A model generated the notes under the pieces. The model was not told the origin of the DNA, did no database searches, and worked only from the letters and a program-made list of their open reading frames with translations. The position numbers and the translations under genes are program-made. From Sulfurimonas sp. (GTDB lineage Bacteria > Campylobacterota > Campylobacteria > Campylobacterales > Sulfurimonadaceae), in NCBI GenBank assembly GCA_026988245.1, contig JALSLR010000067.1:1-46684 (forward strand): a stretch of DNA of 46,684 nucleotides, written 5' to 3'. Position 1 is the first letter of the stretch. Every line of letters begins with the position of its first letter. Shown here one piece after another: positions 1-8,932 of this stretch.

Positions 1-867
1 CTCAACTGCGAAGCTATTCAAAGACTCTTCAAAGCTATCCCCCGTAGCTATCCTCATACTTCTGTTTGTTAAAAAAGGCCAGAACCAATAGCGAGAGTAT
101 CTTTTAAAATAATTATTTATATTTTTCAAACCATGGTTTTGTGCCATATAATAGTTGTAAAATCCACCTTGAATATAATAAATTTCTCCATAGGGAAACT
201 CTATTTTTGAGTTATACACCTCACTTGATTCAATTTTTCCTGCTTTTGCTTGCAACACTGTTTGGGCATAAAAGCGTCCACTGTAAAGTCTCCCACCATT
301 TCCATGCCATGACTCATTTAGTACAGCATTTCCCTCTAACATAAAAGAGTTCTCCATAATATTTGGCACTATAAAAAATGGAAAAACAATAGAGCCATTT
401 CCCATAAAACTATGTAATCCTTGAGATACCTTACTTCCTTTTGTATTGAGTTGATAGTTATGTGCAGTTTCATGATAGAGTAAAGTATCTAACCATGAGG
501 TAGTAGTAAAATAATCAATATATGCAGTACCTCCAACATAGTTAATTTGTCTATTGTTAGGGTATTGTGTTGAAAATCCGTTAGCGATTTGATTATTATT
601 GGAGATGAGTCCAACAGAGAGTCTTTCATCAAGTACCCAATCATAAAAATTTTCATAATTTTTATGGATGGATGGTTCTAACTTTGATACATGGGAAGCC
701 TCTTTAGCATTTTCTTGAGTATATATAATTTCAATATTGTCTTGGGTATGCATATAGTAGTTTTCATCTCCAGGAACAACAGCAGTACCTACAAAATTGC
801 CTTGAGGTATCTCTACCCCATATATAACCGCAACACTTAAAAGAAGTACAAAGAATTTTTTTTGCAT
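1..867 (-). CDS. Secreted zinc metallopeptidase-like protein (partial, N-terminal 289 residues)
   Basis: The gene starts with ATG at 865-867 and runs off the left edge, so only the first 289 codons are visible. The N-terminus has a short signal-like stretch (MQKKFFVLLLSVAVIYG). An HEXXH motif, read as LLYHETAHNY, places His132, Glu133 and His136 as probable zinc ligands and general base. About 50 residues later ENSFMLEGNAVLNES resembles the third-ligand Glu segment (EG.A...E) of gluzincin peptidases. The arrangement supports an exported MA-type zinc peptidase, but I cannot name the family and the substrate is unknown. It sits 33 bp from hemD on the same strand. It could also be an inactive homologue with another role. 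Confidence 0.6.
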   Translation of the reverse strand, partial: MQKKFFVLLLSVAVIYGVEIPQGNFVGTAVVPGDENYYMHTQDNIEIIYTQENAKEASHVSKLEPSIHKNYENFYDWVLDERLSVGLISNNNQIANGFSTQYPNNRQINYVGGTAYIDYFTTTSWLDTLLYHETAHNYQLNTKGSKVSQGLHSFMGNGSIVFPFFIVPNIMENSFMLEGNAVLNESWHGNGGRLYSGRFYAQTVLQAKAGKIESSEVYNSKIEFPYGEIYYIQGGFYNYYMAQNHGLKNINNYFKRYSRYWFWPFLTNRSMRIATGDSFEESLNSFAVE

Positions 868-900
868 AAACTATACCTTAAATGAATAATTTATCATATC

Positions 901-1509
901 CTATATTAATTGAATACATGCTTCTATAGAACTGTTTTTGGCTATTTTGTATTGTATACCTTCTGGAAGGTGGGAGGCTGTTGTTTTTCCTATAACTATA
1001 ACTTTAGCATCATGAGGGATAGTGTTGTTTTTTAAAAAACATTTTATAGAGGATGGTGAAGTAAAAATGAGTGTGCATCTCTCTTTAGTATCAAGTGTAA
1101 AGTTTAAGATTTCATCAGAACATCTACTCTCATAAACTATAGCTTCATCAACATCAAGCCCATCACCAGCTATCTCTTTAGCTCTAAGATAAAGCCACTT
1201 TTTCTCTTGAGGGTAACTCTCTATTATTTGTTGTAAGTCTGATCCGATACCACCACCTACATCTAAAATCTTTCCACCAAACTTTTCATAATATTCTTTT
1301 GTAAATTTTGATATACATAAAGCGGGAATGTTTATGTATTCCTTAGCATCATAGCTTTGAAGGGCATCTACTGCTTTTTTTGAAGTAAGCACTAAGTAGT
1401 CATAGTTTGAAAAGTCTATGTTTGGTTTTAAAAAATTAAAATCTAGGGAGTTTATGTGTGTAGCATCGGGGTGAGAGGTAGCTGAAAAAAGATATATAGT
1501 TTTTAACAC
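901..1509 (-). CDS. hemD: Uroporphyrinogen-III synthase
   Basis: At 202 residues this is on the short side for HemD. It should cyclise hydroxymethylbilane to uroporphyrinogen III, the branch-point step of haem and sirohaem synthesis in the cytosol. The family has few invariant residues. The call rests on the two-lobed pattern: an N-terminal YDYLVLTSKKAVDAL segment, a middle WLYLRAKEIAGDGL segment and a C-terminal TLIFTSPSSIKCFL...VIVIGKTTASHL segment, all typical of HemD. The start is GTG at 1507-1509, preceded by an AAGGG Shine-Dalgarno-like sequence about 7 nt upstream. A palindromic repeat cluster separates it from guaA. A second haem gene, hemJ, lies at 45.3 kb. Confidence 0.82.
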   Translation of the reverse strand: MLKTIYLFSATSHPDATHINSLDFNFLKPNIDFSNYDYLVLTSKKAVDALQSYDAKEYINIPALCISKFTKEYYEKFGGKILDVGGGIGSDLQQIIESYPQEKKWLYLRAKEIAGDGLDVDEAIVYESRCSDEILNFTLDTKERCTLIFTSPSSIKCFLKNNTIPHDAKVIVIGKTTASHLPEGIQYKIAKNSSIEACIQLI

Positions 1510-1533
1510 AAGAGAACCCTTATACTAAATTTC

Positions 1534-1642
1534 GTCATTCTGAAAATAAAATTTTGTCATTCTGAACTTGATTCAGAATCTGCAATATAAGAAAAGATCC
1601 TGAATCAAGTTCAGGATGACAGACCATAGAGTTCAGGATGAC
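1534..1642. repeat. Palindromic repeat cluster between guaA and hemD
   Basis: Two 26-nt arms, 1556-1581 and 1595-1620, are inverted copies of each other (24 of 26 positions match) separated by a 13-nt loop. Each arm is also a small palindrome with an 8-bp stem and a CTTGA loop. Partial copies beginning GTCATTCTGA lie at 1534-1543, and GTTCAGGATGAC lies at 1631-1642. The arm at 1556-1581 is identical, base for base, to 45292-45317 on the other side of the window. The cluster starts 11 bp after the guaA stop and may also stop transcription, though there is no clear T-run. Confidence 0.85.
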
Positions 1643-1652
1643 GGACCCCTAT

Positions 1653-3191
1653 CTACTCCCACTCTATTGTAGCAGGAGGCTTAGAACTTATGTCATAAAC
1701 TACACGATTAATACCATCAACTTCATTGATAATACGACGAGATATACGCTCCAGCAAATCATGTGGAAGATGAGCAAATGTTGCCGTCATCCCATCAACA
1801 GCTTCAACAACTCGTACACAAACGGTGTTATCATATGTACGGTTATCACCCATAACGCCAACACTTTTAACATTTAGAAGTACTGCAAAAGCTTGCCATG
1901 TTTTAGCGTAGTAGCCACTTGCTTTTAACTCATCAAGAAGTATGACATCTGCTTCTCGAAGAAGTGTCAAGTCAGGTACATTTACATCTCCCATGATTCT
2001 TATTGCAAGTCCTGGTCCAGGGAAAGGATGGCGATTTATCATCCCCTCTGGAAGTCCAAGTTCAAGACCGATTTTACGTACCTCATCTTTAAAAAGTTCA
2101 CGTAAAGGTTCTATCAGTTCAAAATCCATCCAGTCTGGTAATCCACCAACATTGTGATGTGATTTTATAACTTCAGATGGACCATTTACAGAGATAGACT
2201 CTATAACATCAGGGTAGAGTGTACCTTGAGCTAAAAACTTAATGCCATCATGTTTTTTTGCTTCTTTTTCAAACTCTTCTATAAAAGTGTGTCCGATGAT
2301 TTTACGCTTTTGTTCTGGGTCAGAGACACCTTCAAGTTTCCCTAAAAAGTTATCTACCGCATCAACAGTGATAAGCGGAGTTTTTAAGTTAATTTTAAAT
2401 ACCTCTTCAACTTGCTCGCGTTCACCCTTACGAAGAAGTCCATTATCTACGAAAACAGGGATGAGTTGGTCACCTATTGCTTCATAAAGCATAGCAGCAA
2501 CAACCGAACTATCAACACCACCACTTAAACCACAAAGCACTTTCCCATCTCCTACTTTTTCACGAATAGACTCTATTTGTTGCTTTAAGAAGTGTTCCAT
2601 TTTCCATTTCTCGCTTACACCACAAATATTTTTTGCAAAGTTTCTTAGCATCAAGTAACCCTCTTCTGAGTGTTGCACCTCTGGATGGTACTGCATCGCA
2701 TAGACACGCTTTTCTTCGTTTGCTATAGCTGCGTAAGGAGAATTATCTGAGGTTGCTATTGGCGAGAAACCTTTTGGAAGTTCATCTACCTTATCAGAGT
2801 GGCTCATCCAAACTATACGGTTATTTTCACAATCTTTTAAAAGTGGAGAATCAGTTTCTAATCTTAGTTCAGCTTTTCCATACTCATGGTGTGATGAACG
2901 GATAACACTCCCACCAAAATCTACGGCTATACGCTGCATACCATAACAGATACCTAAAATAGGTAGACCCATATCATAGACAGCTTTGTCTACTTCGTAA
3001 GCATCTTCATTATAAACTGATGATGGACCACCACTCAGGATAATTCCTTTAGGATTTTTTGCTTTAATCTCTTCTACTGAAGCATGGTAAGGAAGAATTT
3101 CACAATAGATTTTGTCTTCGCGAAGGCGACGAGCGATAAGTTGCGTGTATTGAGAGCCGAAATCTAGAACAATGATGCTAACGTTTGTCAT
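1653..3191 (-). CDS. guaA: GMP synthase (glutamine-hydrolysing)
   Basis: The enzyme converts XMP to GMP using ATP and glutamine, the last step of de novo GMP synthesis. The 512-residue length is normal. The N-terminal class I glutamine amidotransferase domain shows the nucleophile Cys82 in GICYGMQ and the His169/Glu171 pair in [11 protein letters not shown]. The ATP-pyrophosphatase domain carries the P-loop SGGVDSS at about 223-229. The C-terminal dimerisation domain ends with the family-typical KPPATIEWE. The start at 3191 directly precedes [17 protein letters not shown], which matches the expected N-terminus. It is separated from nhaD upstream by 71 bp. Confidence 0.98.
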   Translation of the reverse strand: MTNVSIIVLDFGSQYTQLIARRLREDKIYCEILPYHASVEEIKAKNPKGIILSGGPSSVYNEDAYEVDKAVYDMGLPILGICYGMQRIAVDFGGSVIRSSHHEYGKAELRLETDSPLLKDCENNRIVWMSHSDKVDELPKGFSPIATSDNSPYAAIANEEKRVYAMQYHPEVQHSEEGYLMLRNFAKNICGVSEKWKMEHFLKQQIESIREKVGDGKVLCGLSGGVDSSVVAAMLYEAIGDQLIPVFVDNGLLRKGEREQVEEVFKINLKTPLITVDAVDNFLGKLEGVSDPEQKRKIIGHTFIEEFEKEAKKHDGIKFLAQGTLYPDVIESISVNGPSEVIKSHHNVGGLPDWMDFELIEPLRELFKDEVRKIGLELGLPEGMINRHPFPGPGLAIRIMGDVNVPDLTLLREADVILLDELKASGYYAKTWQAFAVLLNVKSVGVMGDNRTYDNTVCVRVVEAVDGMTATFAHLPHDLLERISRRIINEVDGINRVVYDISSKPPATIEWE

Positions 3192-3262
3192 GGGGTGTAC
3201 CTTTTAAATATATTAAGTTAAATAATTTTAAAAGGATACTATAAAAAAGATTAAAGCTAAGT

Positions 3263-4615
3263 TTAGTACAGACCTAATATCTCAAATTGAAAATACCAAA
3301 TGGCTATTGAAACAATATAACCAACTAAGATGGTCCAAGCATGTTTCATATGTGAAGAAAAAGTATAGATACCATGAAGTCTACCCATAACACCAACACC
3401 AGCAGCAGAACCAAAAGATATAAGGCTACCTCCAACTCCTGCAGTCATAGTAACTAGCATCCATTGAGAAAGATCCATAGTTGGAGATGATTTTAAAATC
3501 GCACTCATAACAGGGACATTGTCCACAATCGCTGAGAGAAAACCTACACCAACATTTGCCATAGTAGGACCAACAAGGGAATACATATCGTGTATATACT
3601 CTAAAAAACCTAAATAGTGAAGTGCACCAACAGCAGACAATATACCAAAAAAGAAAAGTAAAGTATCATTCTCAACTTTTTGCATATTTACATAGATATT
3701 AAATGAACTCGCCCCACTTTTAGTAAGAAAGATTGAATAAAGTTTAAGTATAGCCATACCAAACATCATACCCCACATAGCTGGAAAATGGAAAAACTGA
3801 TGCCCAAGAACTGCTAAGATAATAGTAGTTACCCCTAGATATGCTACACCCATACCACCGTCTAAAACTTTAGGCTTTTCTTCAGATTTTGCATCAAATG
3901 GTGGTTGTCCTGATGGGACACTTTTTGAGAGTAAAAATGCTGTGACTAACCAGCCAAGTATAGATGCTGGAAATAAAAATAAAAAGTCAATAAACTCACC
4001 CTTGTTAGCAGTCCATGCCATCAAAGTTGTAATATCTCCAAAAGGGGACCATGCACCACCAGCATTTGCTGCAACTACGATATTAATAGCACCTGGTACT
4101 AAAAATGCAAGATTTTTCTTATCAATAGTAAAAAGTACAGTAGAAAGTATCAGTGCAGTTGTTAAGTTGTCAGCAACGGGAGAGATGAAAAACGCTAAAA
4201 GACCTGTAAGCCAAAAAAGTTTCTTGTAAGTATAACCTTTTGATACAAGCTTATACTTCATCAAGTCAAACACGCCACGCTCTATGAGTGTCTCTATATA
4301 GGTCATCGCAACAAGTAAAAAGAAAAATATCTCTGCAATTTCTAAGATTAAGTGTTCTAGTTCATCATGAAGCGGATCTGGGTTGAGTCCATTTATAGCA
4401 TAGTAAATCCCTATGAGCATAAACATAAAGGTACCAGCAAAAAGTGCTGGTTTAGCTTTGTTCACCTCATATTTATCCTCTGTAGCTATAAAATAATATG
4501 CTATTACAAATACAGCTAAACTTAGCCACCCTACCCATGTTGTTGCTAAGTTCACATCTGAAGCGGCATGTGAAGCAACCGCTACTGCTGTATCTACTAC
4601 TGAACTATGTTCCAT
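3263..4615 (-). CDS. nhaD: Na+/H+ antiporter, NhaD family
   Basis: This 450-residue, strongly hydrophobic protein of roughly 12 membrane segments belongs to the ArsB/NhaD ion-transporter superfamily. Diagnostic stretches are FISPVADNLTTALIL, WSPFGDITTLMAW and, in the second half, AIVDNVPVMSAIL; the paired DN motifs mark the two inverted repeats. NhaD exchanges cytoplasmic sodium (or lithium) for protons across the inner membrane and fits a marine salt-exposed lifestyle. A clear AGGAG lies about 6 nt before the ATG, supporting the start. The nadB stop lies 45 bp upstream, so co-transcription with nadB is possible. Confidence 0.92.
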   Translation of the reverse strand: MEHSSVVDTAVAVASHAASDVNLATTWVGWLSLAVFVIAYYFIATEDKYEVNKAKPALFAGTFMFMLIGIYYAINGLNPDPLHDELEHLILEIAEIFFFLLVAMTYIETLIERGVFDLMKYKLVSKGYTYKKLFWLTGLLAFFISPVADNLTTALILSTVLFTIDKKNLAFLVPGAINIVVAANAGGAWSPFGDITTLMAWTANKGEFIDFLFLFPASILGWLVTAFLLSKSVPSGQPPFDAKSEEKPKVLDGGMGVAYLGVTTIILAVLGHQFFHFPAMWGMMFGMAILKLYSIFLTKSGASSFNIYVNMQKVENDTLLFFFGILSAVGALHYLGFLEYIHDMYSLVGPTMANVGVGFLSAIVDNVPVMSAILKSSPTMDLSQWMLVTMTAGVGGSLISFGSAAGVGVMGRLHGIYTFSSHMKHAWTILVGYIVSIAIWYFQFEILGLY

Positions 4616-4660
4616 CTAATTCTCCTACAATTATATTCAATCTCAATAGAGGCTTAGAAA

Positions 4661-6109
4661 CTAAGATTCTATTGTATGCACACCAATCGATTTTTCTCTC
4701 TTTATCGCAGCATTTACAATTTCTCTAGCTGTGAGTAAACGAAATTTCAGTAGTTTACCAATTTTTTCATTTAAAAGAGCATTAATTTGTGATTTTGCCT
4801 CATTTAATCCTTTTTTTGTTCGAATTATAGAAACATATTTCCACATTATCTCTCTCAATTGATTTTTTTTGATTTTATCCTCTTTGAAACTCATTATCTT
4901 ATTGTCAATACTAAACTCAAGAATAGCTTTGTTATTATCTCGTTGTGTATTTTTCTTAATGTCATTTGTTGCTCTCTTAGCAAAGACTAATCCCTCTAAA
5001 AGAGAATTTGATGCTAAACGATTTGCACCATGAACTTTAGTAGAGGCTACCTCACCTATGGCATATAGGTTTTTAATTCCTATAACCTTAGCATCATAAT
5101 CAGTTTTAATACCCCCAATAGCATAATGAAAAGCAGGTGAAATAGGCACTTTTTGCCTTGGCACATCAAAACCTAAGTCTTGCAAGTTTTTATAAATATT
5201 TGGAAATCTTTTTGTAAAGTACTCATAATCAAAATTACGCATATTAAGATAGATTTTATAGCCTGTTTTTTGAGCGTATTCAAAGATACTTTTACTCACC
5301 ATATCACGAGTAGCCATCTCCCCACGCTCGTCATAGTCAAACAAAAATCTTCGTCCATATTGATCTTCAATAGTCGCACCCTCACCTCTGAGTGCCTCAG
5401 TTAAAAGAACTTTTTGGGCAAAATTGTTATTGACAAATACAGTGGGATGAAACTGCATCATTTCCATTCTCTCTAAGGCTATACCTTTGAGTATGCAAAT
5501 ACCCTGAATATCTGCACTAATTGTTGGTGCATTTGTATGGTACTCATAGAGTGAACCAACCCCACCACTAGCGATTATGATATTTTTAGCATATATATTT
5601 CGCAACTCTCTATGCTCTAAAACTGTAACACCATAACACTCCGAATCTTTGATAAGTAGATCAACAACTCGAGTATTGCCCAACATGGGGTGTGGATTTT
5701 GTTCCAGTAAAAAATGATGCATATAACGCCCAGTCGCATCACCACCCGCATGAAGAATTCTGTTTGTAGAGTGCGCAGCCTCTTTTGTATAAGCAAGGGA
5801 ACCATCTTCATTGCTATCAAAAATAAAACCACGTTCTATCAAGTCGTCTATGGCTTCTTTGGAGTATTTACTTAAAATATCAACAGCCTTAGTATCACAA
5901 AGACCAGAACCAGCATCTAATGTGTCTTTTATATGCAACGGGACATCTTCTTCATCCTTTGCTAAGGCTATACCACCTTGGGCATAGAAGCTATTACACT
6001 TAAAACTTTCTCTCTTATTTATTAACAAAACTTTTTTTGTTTTAGGGATGTTTAAAGCTGCGTAAAGCCCAGCTAAACCTGAACCAATAATTATTACATC
6101 ATATTGCAT
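4661..6109 (-). CDS. nadB: L-aspartate oxidase
   Basis: NadB oxidises L-aspartate to iminoaspartate, the first step of de novo NAD synthesis; the partners nadA and nadC are not in this window. The protein has 482 residues. The N-terminus has the FAD-binding signature IIGSGLAGLYAAL. Further on are the succinate dehydrogenase/fumarate reductase-like blocks NSFYAQGGIALAKDEED, MQFHPT, LTEALRGEGATI and HYAIGGIKTD, and the C-terminal FAD block GEVASTKVHGANRLASNSLLEGLVFAKRA. The last block, with HGANRLASNSLLE, favours NadB over SdhA/FrdA. The ATG overlaps the stop of a small lipoprotein gene (TAATG), implying translational coupling. Confidence 0.95.
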   Translation of the reverse strand: MQYDVIIIGSGLAGLYAALNIPKTKKVLLINKRESFKCNSFYAQGGIALAKDEEDVPLHIKDTLDAGSGLCDTKAVDILSKYSKEAIDDLIERGFIFDSNEDGSLAYTKEAAHSTNRILHAGGDATGRYMHHFLLEQNPHPMLGNTRVVDLLIKDSECYGVTVLEHRELRNIYAKNIIIASGGVGSLYEYHTNAPTISADIQGICILKGIALERMEMMQFHPTVFVNNNFAQKVLLTEALRGEGATIEDQYGRRFLFDYDERGEMATRDMVSKSIFEYAQKTGYKIYLNMRNFDYEYFTKRFPNIYKNLQDLGFDVPRQKVPISPAFHYAIGGIKTDYDAKVIGIKNLYAIGEVASTKVHGANRLASNSLLEGLVFAKRATNDIKKNTQRDNNKAILEFSIDNKIMSFKEDKIKKNQLREIMWKYVSIIRTKKGLNEAKSQINALLNEKIGKLLKFRLLTAREIVNAAIKREKSIGVHTIES

Positions 6110-6243
6110 TATTTTAATTTAAACTCCACATTAGCGTCACTAGGTGGAGGATTTTTTTGATAAAATGGTGGTTTTTTCACACCACATCCTATAACACTTA
6201 ATACAAATATGGTTATAATTACTTTATGAAAAATGCTTCGCAA
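6109..6243 (-). CDS. lptM: Small LptM-like lipoprotein
   Basis: This short reading frame encodes 44 residues. Read from a TTG at 6241-6243 it gives a lipoprotein signal ([20 protein letters not shown]) with lipobox Cys20, followed by GVKKPPFYQKNPPPSDA. The GCGxKxPxY pattern right after the lipid-bearing Cys, then a proline-rich tail, is the hallmark of LptM (YifL) lipoproteins, which in E. coli help LptD mature in the outer-membrane LPS translocon. The stop overlaps the nadB ATG as TAATG. There is no in-frame ATG and no convincing Shine-Dalgarno, so the start is uncertain; a TTG start overlaps the 5' end of the divergent gene at 6226. The symbol rests on motif resemblance only. Confidence 0.6.
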   Translation of the reverse strand: MRSIFHKVIITIFVLSVIGCGVKKPPFYQKNPPPSDANVEFKLK

Positions 6244-6672
6244 ATTATAAATATTATCCAAGATAAACCTCAATTTTCTAAATTAAATAAAGTAAAGTGT
6301 ATAAAAAAAATACAATCATTACTTATAGCACCAGTTCAAAAGATGATAAACTTTGCCTATTTCAAAGCAGATACACTTTTTTTCGTTTTTAACCATCCTG
6401 CTGGTAAACAAGAATTTGATAATAATATACAAAATATTAAAAGCGCTTTAAAGTTTGCACCTCCGAGTGAATGTGAAGGTATAAGTATACAAGATATACG
6501 AGCTTTTGTAACATATACACCAAAAAAAACTCTCCTTGAAGCAGATGAAGATAAAATGCAAACTTATGAAGAGCGTTCAAGTGGTGACTTTGAACTTAAT
6601 ATACAAGATGAAAAACTAAACCAACTTGTTAAAAGCATTAGAGATATCATAAAAGACAAATATGACACTTGA
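6226..6672 (+). CDS. Conserved hypothetical protein, possibly DUF721/DciA-like
   Basis: This 148-residue protein has no signal peptide or membrane segment. The first half has an alpha-helical start, then a block [25 protein letters not shown] reminiscent of the central strand of DUF721 proteins (relatives of the helicase-loading factor DciA), where a hydrophobic 'dg-L-V-v-s-waqeL' pattern occurs. The C-terminal third is charged. The match is by eye and weak. It overlaps the uvrC start by 11 bp, so the two are probably co-expressed. Its start is only 17 bp inside the TTG-started lipoprotein gene on the other strand, which makes this a very compact divergent junction. Confidence 0.55.
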   Translation: MKNASQIINIIQDKPQFSKLNKVKCIKKIQSLLIAPVQKMINFAYFKADTLFFVFNHPAGKQEFDNNIQNIKSALKFAPPSECEGISIQDIRAFVTYTPKKTLLEADEDKMQTYEERSSGDFELNIQDEKLNQLVKSIRDIIKDKYDT

Positions 6673-8443
6673 AGAAACGATACAACAACTTCCATCTTCT
6701 GCTGGAATCTACCAATATTTTGATAAAAATGGACATCTCCTTTATGTTGGTAAAGCAAAAAATCTAAAAAACCGGGTAAAGAGTTACTTTAACACTACTA
6801 AACTTAGCATACGAATATCTAAAATGATAGAACAAACAGTATCTATGAACTACCTCTTAGTAAACTCAGAACATGATGCGCTCATACTTGAAAATTCACT
6901 CATAAAACAATTAAATCCTAAGTACAACATCTTACTTCGTGATGATAAAACTTTTCCTTACATATACATAGACAACTCCGTGGACTTTCCACGTTTTGAG
7001 ATAACTCGTAAAATTATTCAAAGTAAAGAGATAACATATTATGGACCTTATTCAGTTGGTGCGAGAGATATATTAACTTCTCTTTATGAAATATGTAAAC
7101 TTGTACAAAAAAAGGGCTGTTTACAATCAAAGAAATTGTGTCTTTATCATCAAATAGACAAATGCCTTGGTCCTTGTGAACTACCCATAAGCAAACAACG
7201 CTATCAAGAAGAAGTTGACTTAGCATCATCTCTCATAAAAAACAAGAAACAACTCATGAAACTTTTAACTGACAAAATGGAGTTTTATGCTCAAGAAATG
7301 CGTTTTGAAGAGGCTGGAGAGATTAGAGATAGACTCCAACGTATAGGAAAAAGCGAGATAAAAAGCGAAATAGACTTTGCTACAAATGAAAACTACGATA
7401 TCTTTGTGATGGCGAATGATGCTAAACGTTTAGTTATTTTAAAAATATTTATGAGAGATGGTAAAATAATCTCCTCAGACCACAGCTTTACTCAACTCAA
7501 TGTTGGTTTTGATAAAGATGAAGTGTATCGCCGTACCCTAATGGAATACTATGGCGATACAAAGCCTCCTATAGTCGCTCCCATTTTACTCCAAGAGAGT
7601 TTTGATGAGATAGAACTTTTAAGTGTGCATTTAAGTGGTGTTTTTGGGAGAAAAGCGCAACTTATAATCCCTCAAATTGGGAAGAAAAAACAACTCATTG
7701 ATTTAGCCATCTTAAATGCAAATGAGCTACTACAGCGTGATCAAAAAACAACAAATGTAAAAATACTACAAGAGATTCAAGACTTATGTTCCCTAGAAAG
7801 ACTCCCAATCCGTGTTGAGTGTTTTGACAACTCTCATATGTCTGGAATGGCTACCGTTGGAGCGATGATAACTTATGAACGTGGTGCATTTGACAAAAGT
7901 TCTTACAGACTTTACCATCTTGATGCTAAAGATGAATACGCACAGATGAGGGAGACACTCTCAAGACGCGTTGAGAGTTTTGCTAAAAATCCACCTCCTG
8001 ACCTATGGGTACTAGATGGTGGGGCTACACTACTAAAACTTGCCATAGAGATACTAGAATCCAATGGTGTATTTTTAGATGTTATAGCTATATCTAAAGA
8101 AAAAGTTGATGCTAAGGCTCATCGTGCAAAAGGCAAGGCAAATGATATCCTCTACACAAAAGATGGAGTTTTTAAGTTACAAAATTCTGACAAGCGTTTA
8201 CAGTGGGCACAAAATTTAAGAGATGAGGCACATAGAAGTGCTATAGGCTTTCATAAAAAAACAAAACTCAAACTTGATAAAGAAAGCAAGCTCCTCAGCT
8301 TAAAAGGAATTTCTGAGGCAAAAATAAAAAAATTAATAAATCATTTTGGTACATTTGAAGCCCTTAAATCATTAAATATAGAAGATATAAGTTTGATTTT
8401 AAACAAAAAAGATGCCAATATTATTAAAAATATATATAACTAA
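6662..8443 (+). CDS. uvrC: Excinuclease ABC subunit C
   Basis: UvrC makes both incisions flanking a UvrAB-marked DNA lesion in nucleotide excision repair. The 593-residue length is usual for the family. The order seen is: GIY-YIG nuclease near the N-terminus ([28 protein letters not shown], where GIYQYF stands for GIY and LLYVG for YIG), a UVR helix pair around [20 protein letters not shown] that contacts UvrB, the RNase H-like nuclease domain ([12 protein letters not shown] and later [13 protein letters not shown]), and a C-terminal helix-hairpin-helix ([20 protein letters not shown]). It overlaps the upstream small gene by 11 bp; the next gene begins 66 bp downstream. Confidence 0.97.
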   Translation: MTLEETIQQLPSSAGIYQYFDKNGHLLYVGKAKNLKNRVKSYFNTTKLSIRISKMIEQTVSMNYLLVNSEHDALILENSLIKQLNPKYNILLRDDKTFPYIYIDNSVDFPRFEITRKIIQSKEITYYGPYSVGARDILTSLYEICKLVQKKGCLQSKKLCLYHQIDKCLGPCELPISKQRYQEEVDLASSLIKNKKQLMKLLTDKMEFYAQEMRFEEAGEIRDRLQRIGKSEIKSEIDFATNENYDIFVMANDAKRLVILKIFMRDGKIISSDHSFTQLNVGFDKDEVYRRTLMEYYGDTKPPIVAPILLQESFDEIELLSVHLSGVFGRKAQLIIPQIGKKKQLIDLAILNANELLQRDQKTTNVKILQEIQDLCSLERLPIRVECFDNSHMSGMATVGAMITYERGAFDKSSYRLYHLDAKDEYAQMRETLSRRVESFAKNPPPDLWVLDGGATLLKLAIEILESNGVFLDVIAISKEKVDAKAHRAKGKANDILYTKDGVFKLQNSDKRLQWAQNLRDEAHRSAIGFHKKTKLKLDKESKLLSLKGISEAKIKKLINHFGTFEALKSLNIEDISLILNKKDANIIKNIYN

Positions 8444-8509
8444 GTGTTTTTTTGTGAGATTTATGATAACATAAAGTAAATTTTATTTTTACAGATTAAA
8501 GGGTTATGT

Positions 8510-8923
8510 ATGGATATTGTCACTCCGATAGATGAAGAGTATATTTATGAAGATCGTGTTTTGATTTCTCAAGCTGACATAGATGGAAAATTAACATATG
8601 CTAATAATGCATTTTGTGAGACAACAGGTTACTCACGCGATGAGCTTTTAGGCTCTACTTACCAAATCATAAGACACCCAGATATGCCCCACTCAATATT
8701 TCAAAAAATGTGGGATACTATCGGAGATGGTGGGGCATGGACTGGTCTCGTAAAAAATCTTAGAAAAGATGGAAAATACTACTGGGATGACTTAAGCATA
8801 TTGCCTGTAAAAAATGATGCAGACGAGCTCACTGGCTATATCTCATGTGCAAGAGCAGCTTCAAGAAAAAACATTAAAGAAAATGAAGAGTTGTATGAAA
8901 AAATGCTCGCTTCACAACTATAG
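8510..8923 (+). CDS. Stand-alone PAS-domain sensor protein (Aer-type PAS)
   Basis: This 137-residue protein is a single PAS domain with short flanks and no membrane segment. The sequence VLISQADIDGKLTYANNAFCETTGYS, then IIRHPDMPHSIFQKMWDTI and GGAWTGLVKNLRKDGKYYWDDLSILPV, closely follows the PAS domain of Aer-type redox sensors, which bind FAD, but the methyl-accepting module of Aer is missing. It is the first gene of a four-gene signalling operon, with 9 bp to the HPt gene, so it may feed a redox signal to the kinase two genes on. An AAAGGG lies a few bases before the ATG. FAD binding is inferred from family only. Confidence 0.85.
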   Translation: MDIVTPIDEEYIYEDRVLISQADIDGKLTYANNAFCETTGYSRDELLGSTYQIIRHPDMPHSIFQKMWDTIGDGGAWTGLVKNLRKDGKYYWDDLSILPVKNDADELTGYISCARAASRKNIKENEELYEKMLASQL

Positions 8924-8932
8924 GGAAAATAA

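Noticed and set aside
141..344. A 67-residue plus-strand frame
   Set aside because: It lies wholly within the partial metallopeptidase gene on the other strand, which has a signal peptide and a zinc motif.
4630..4635. TATAAT on the minus strand as an nhaD promoter
   Set aside because: A transcript from it would start within the ribosome site, too close to the ATG to be credible.
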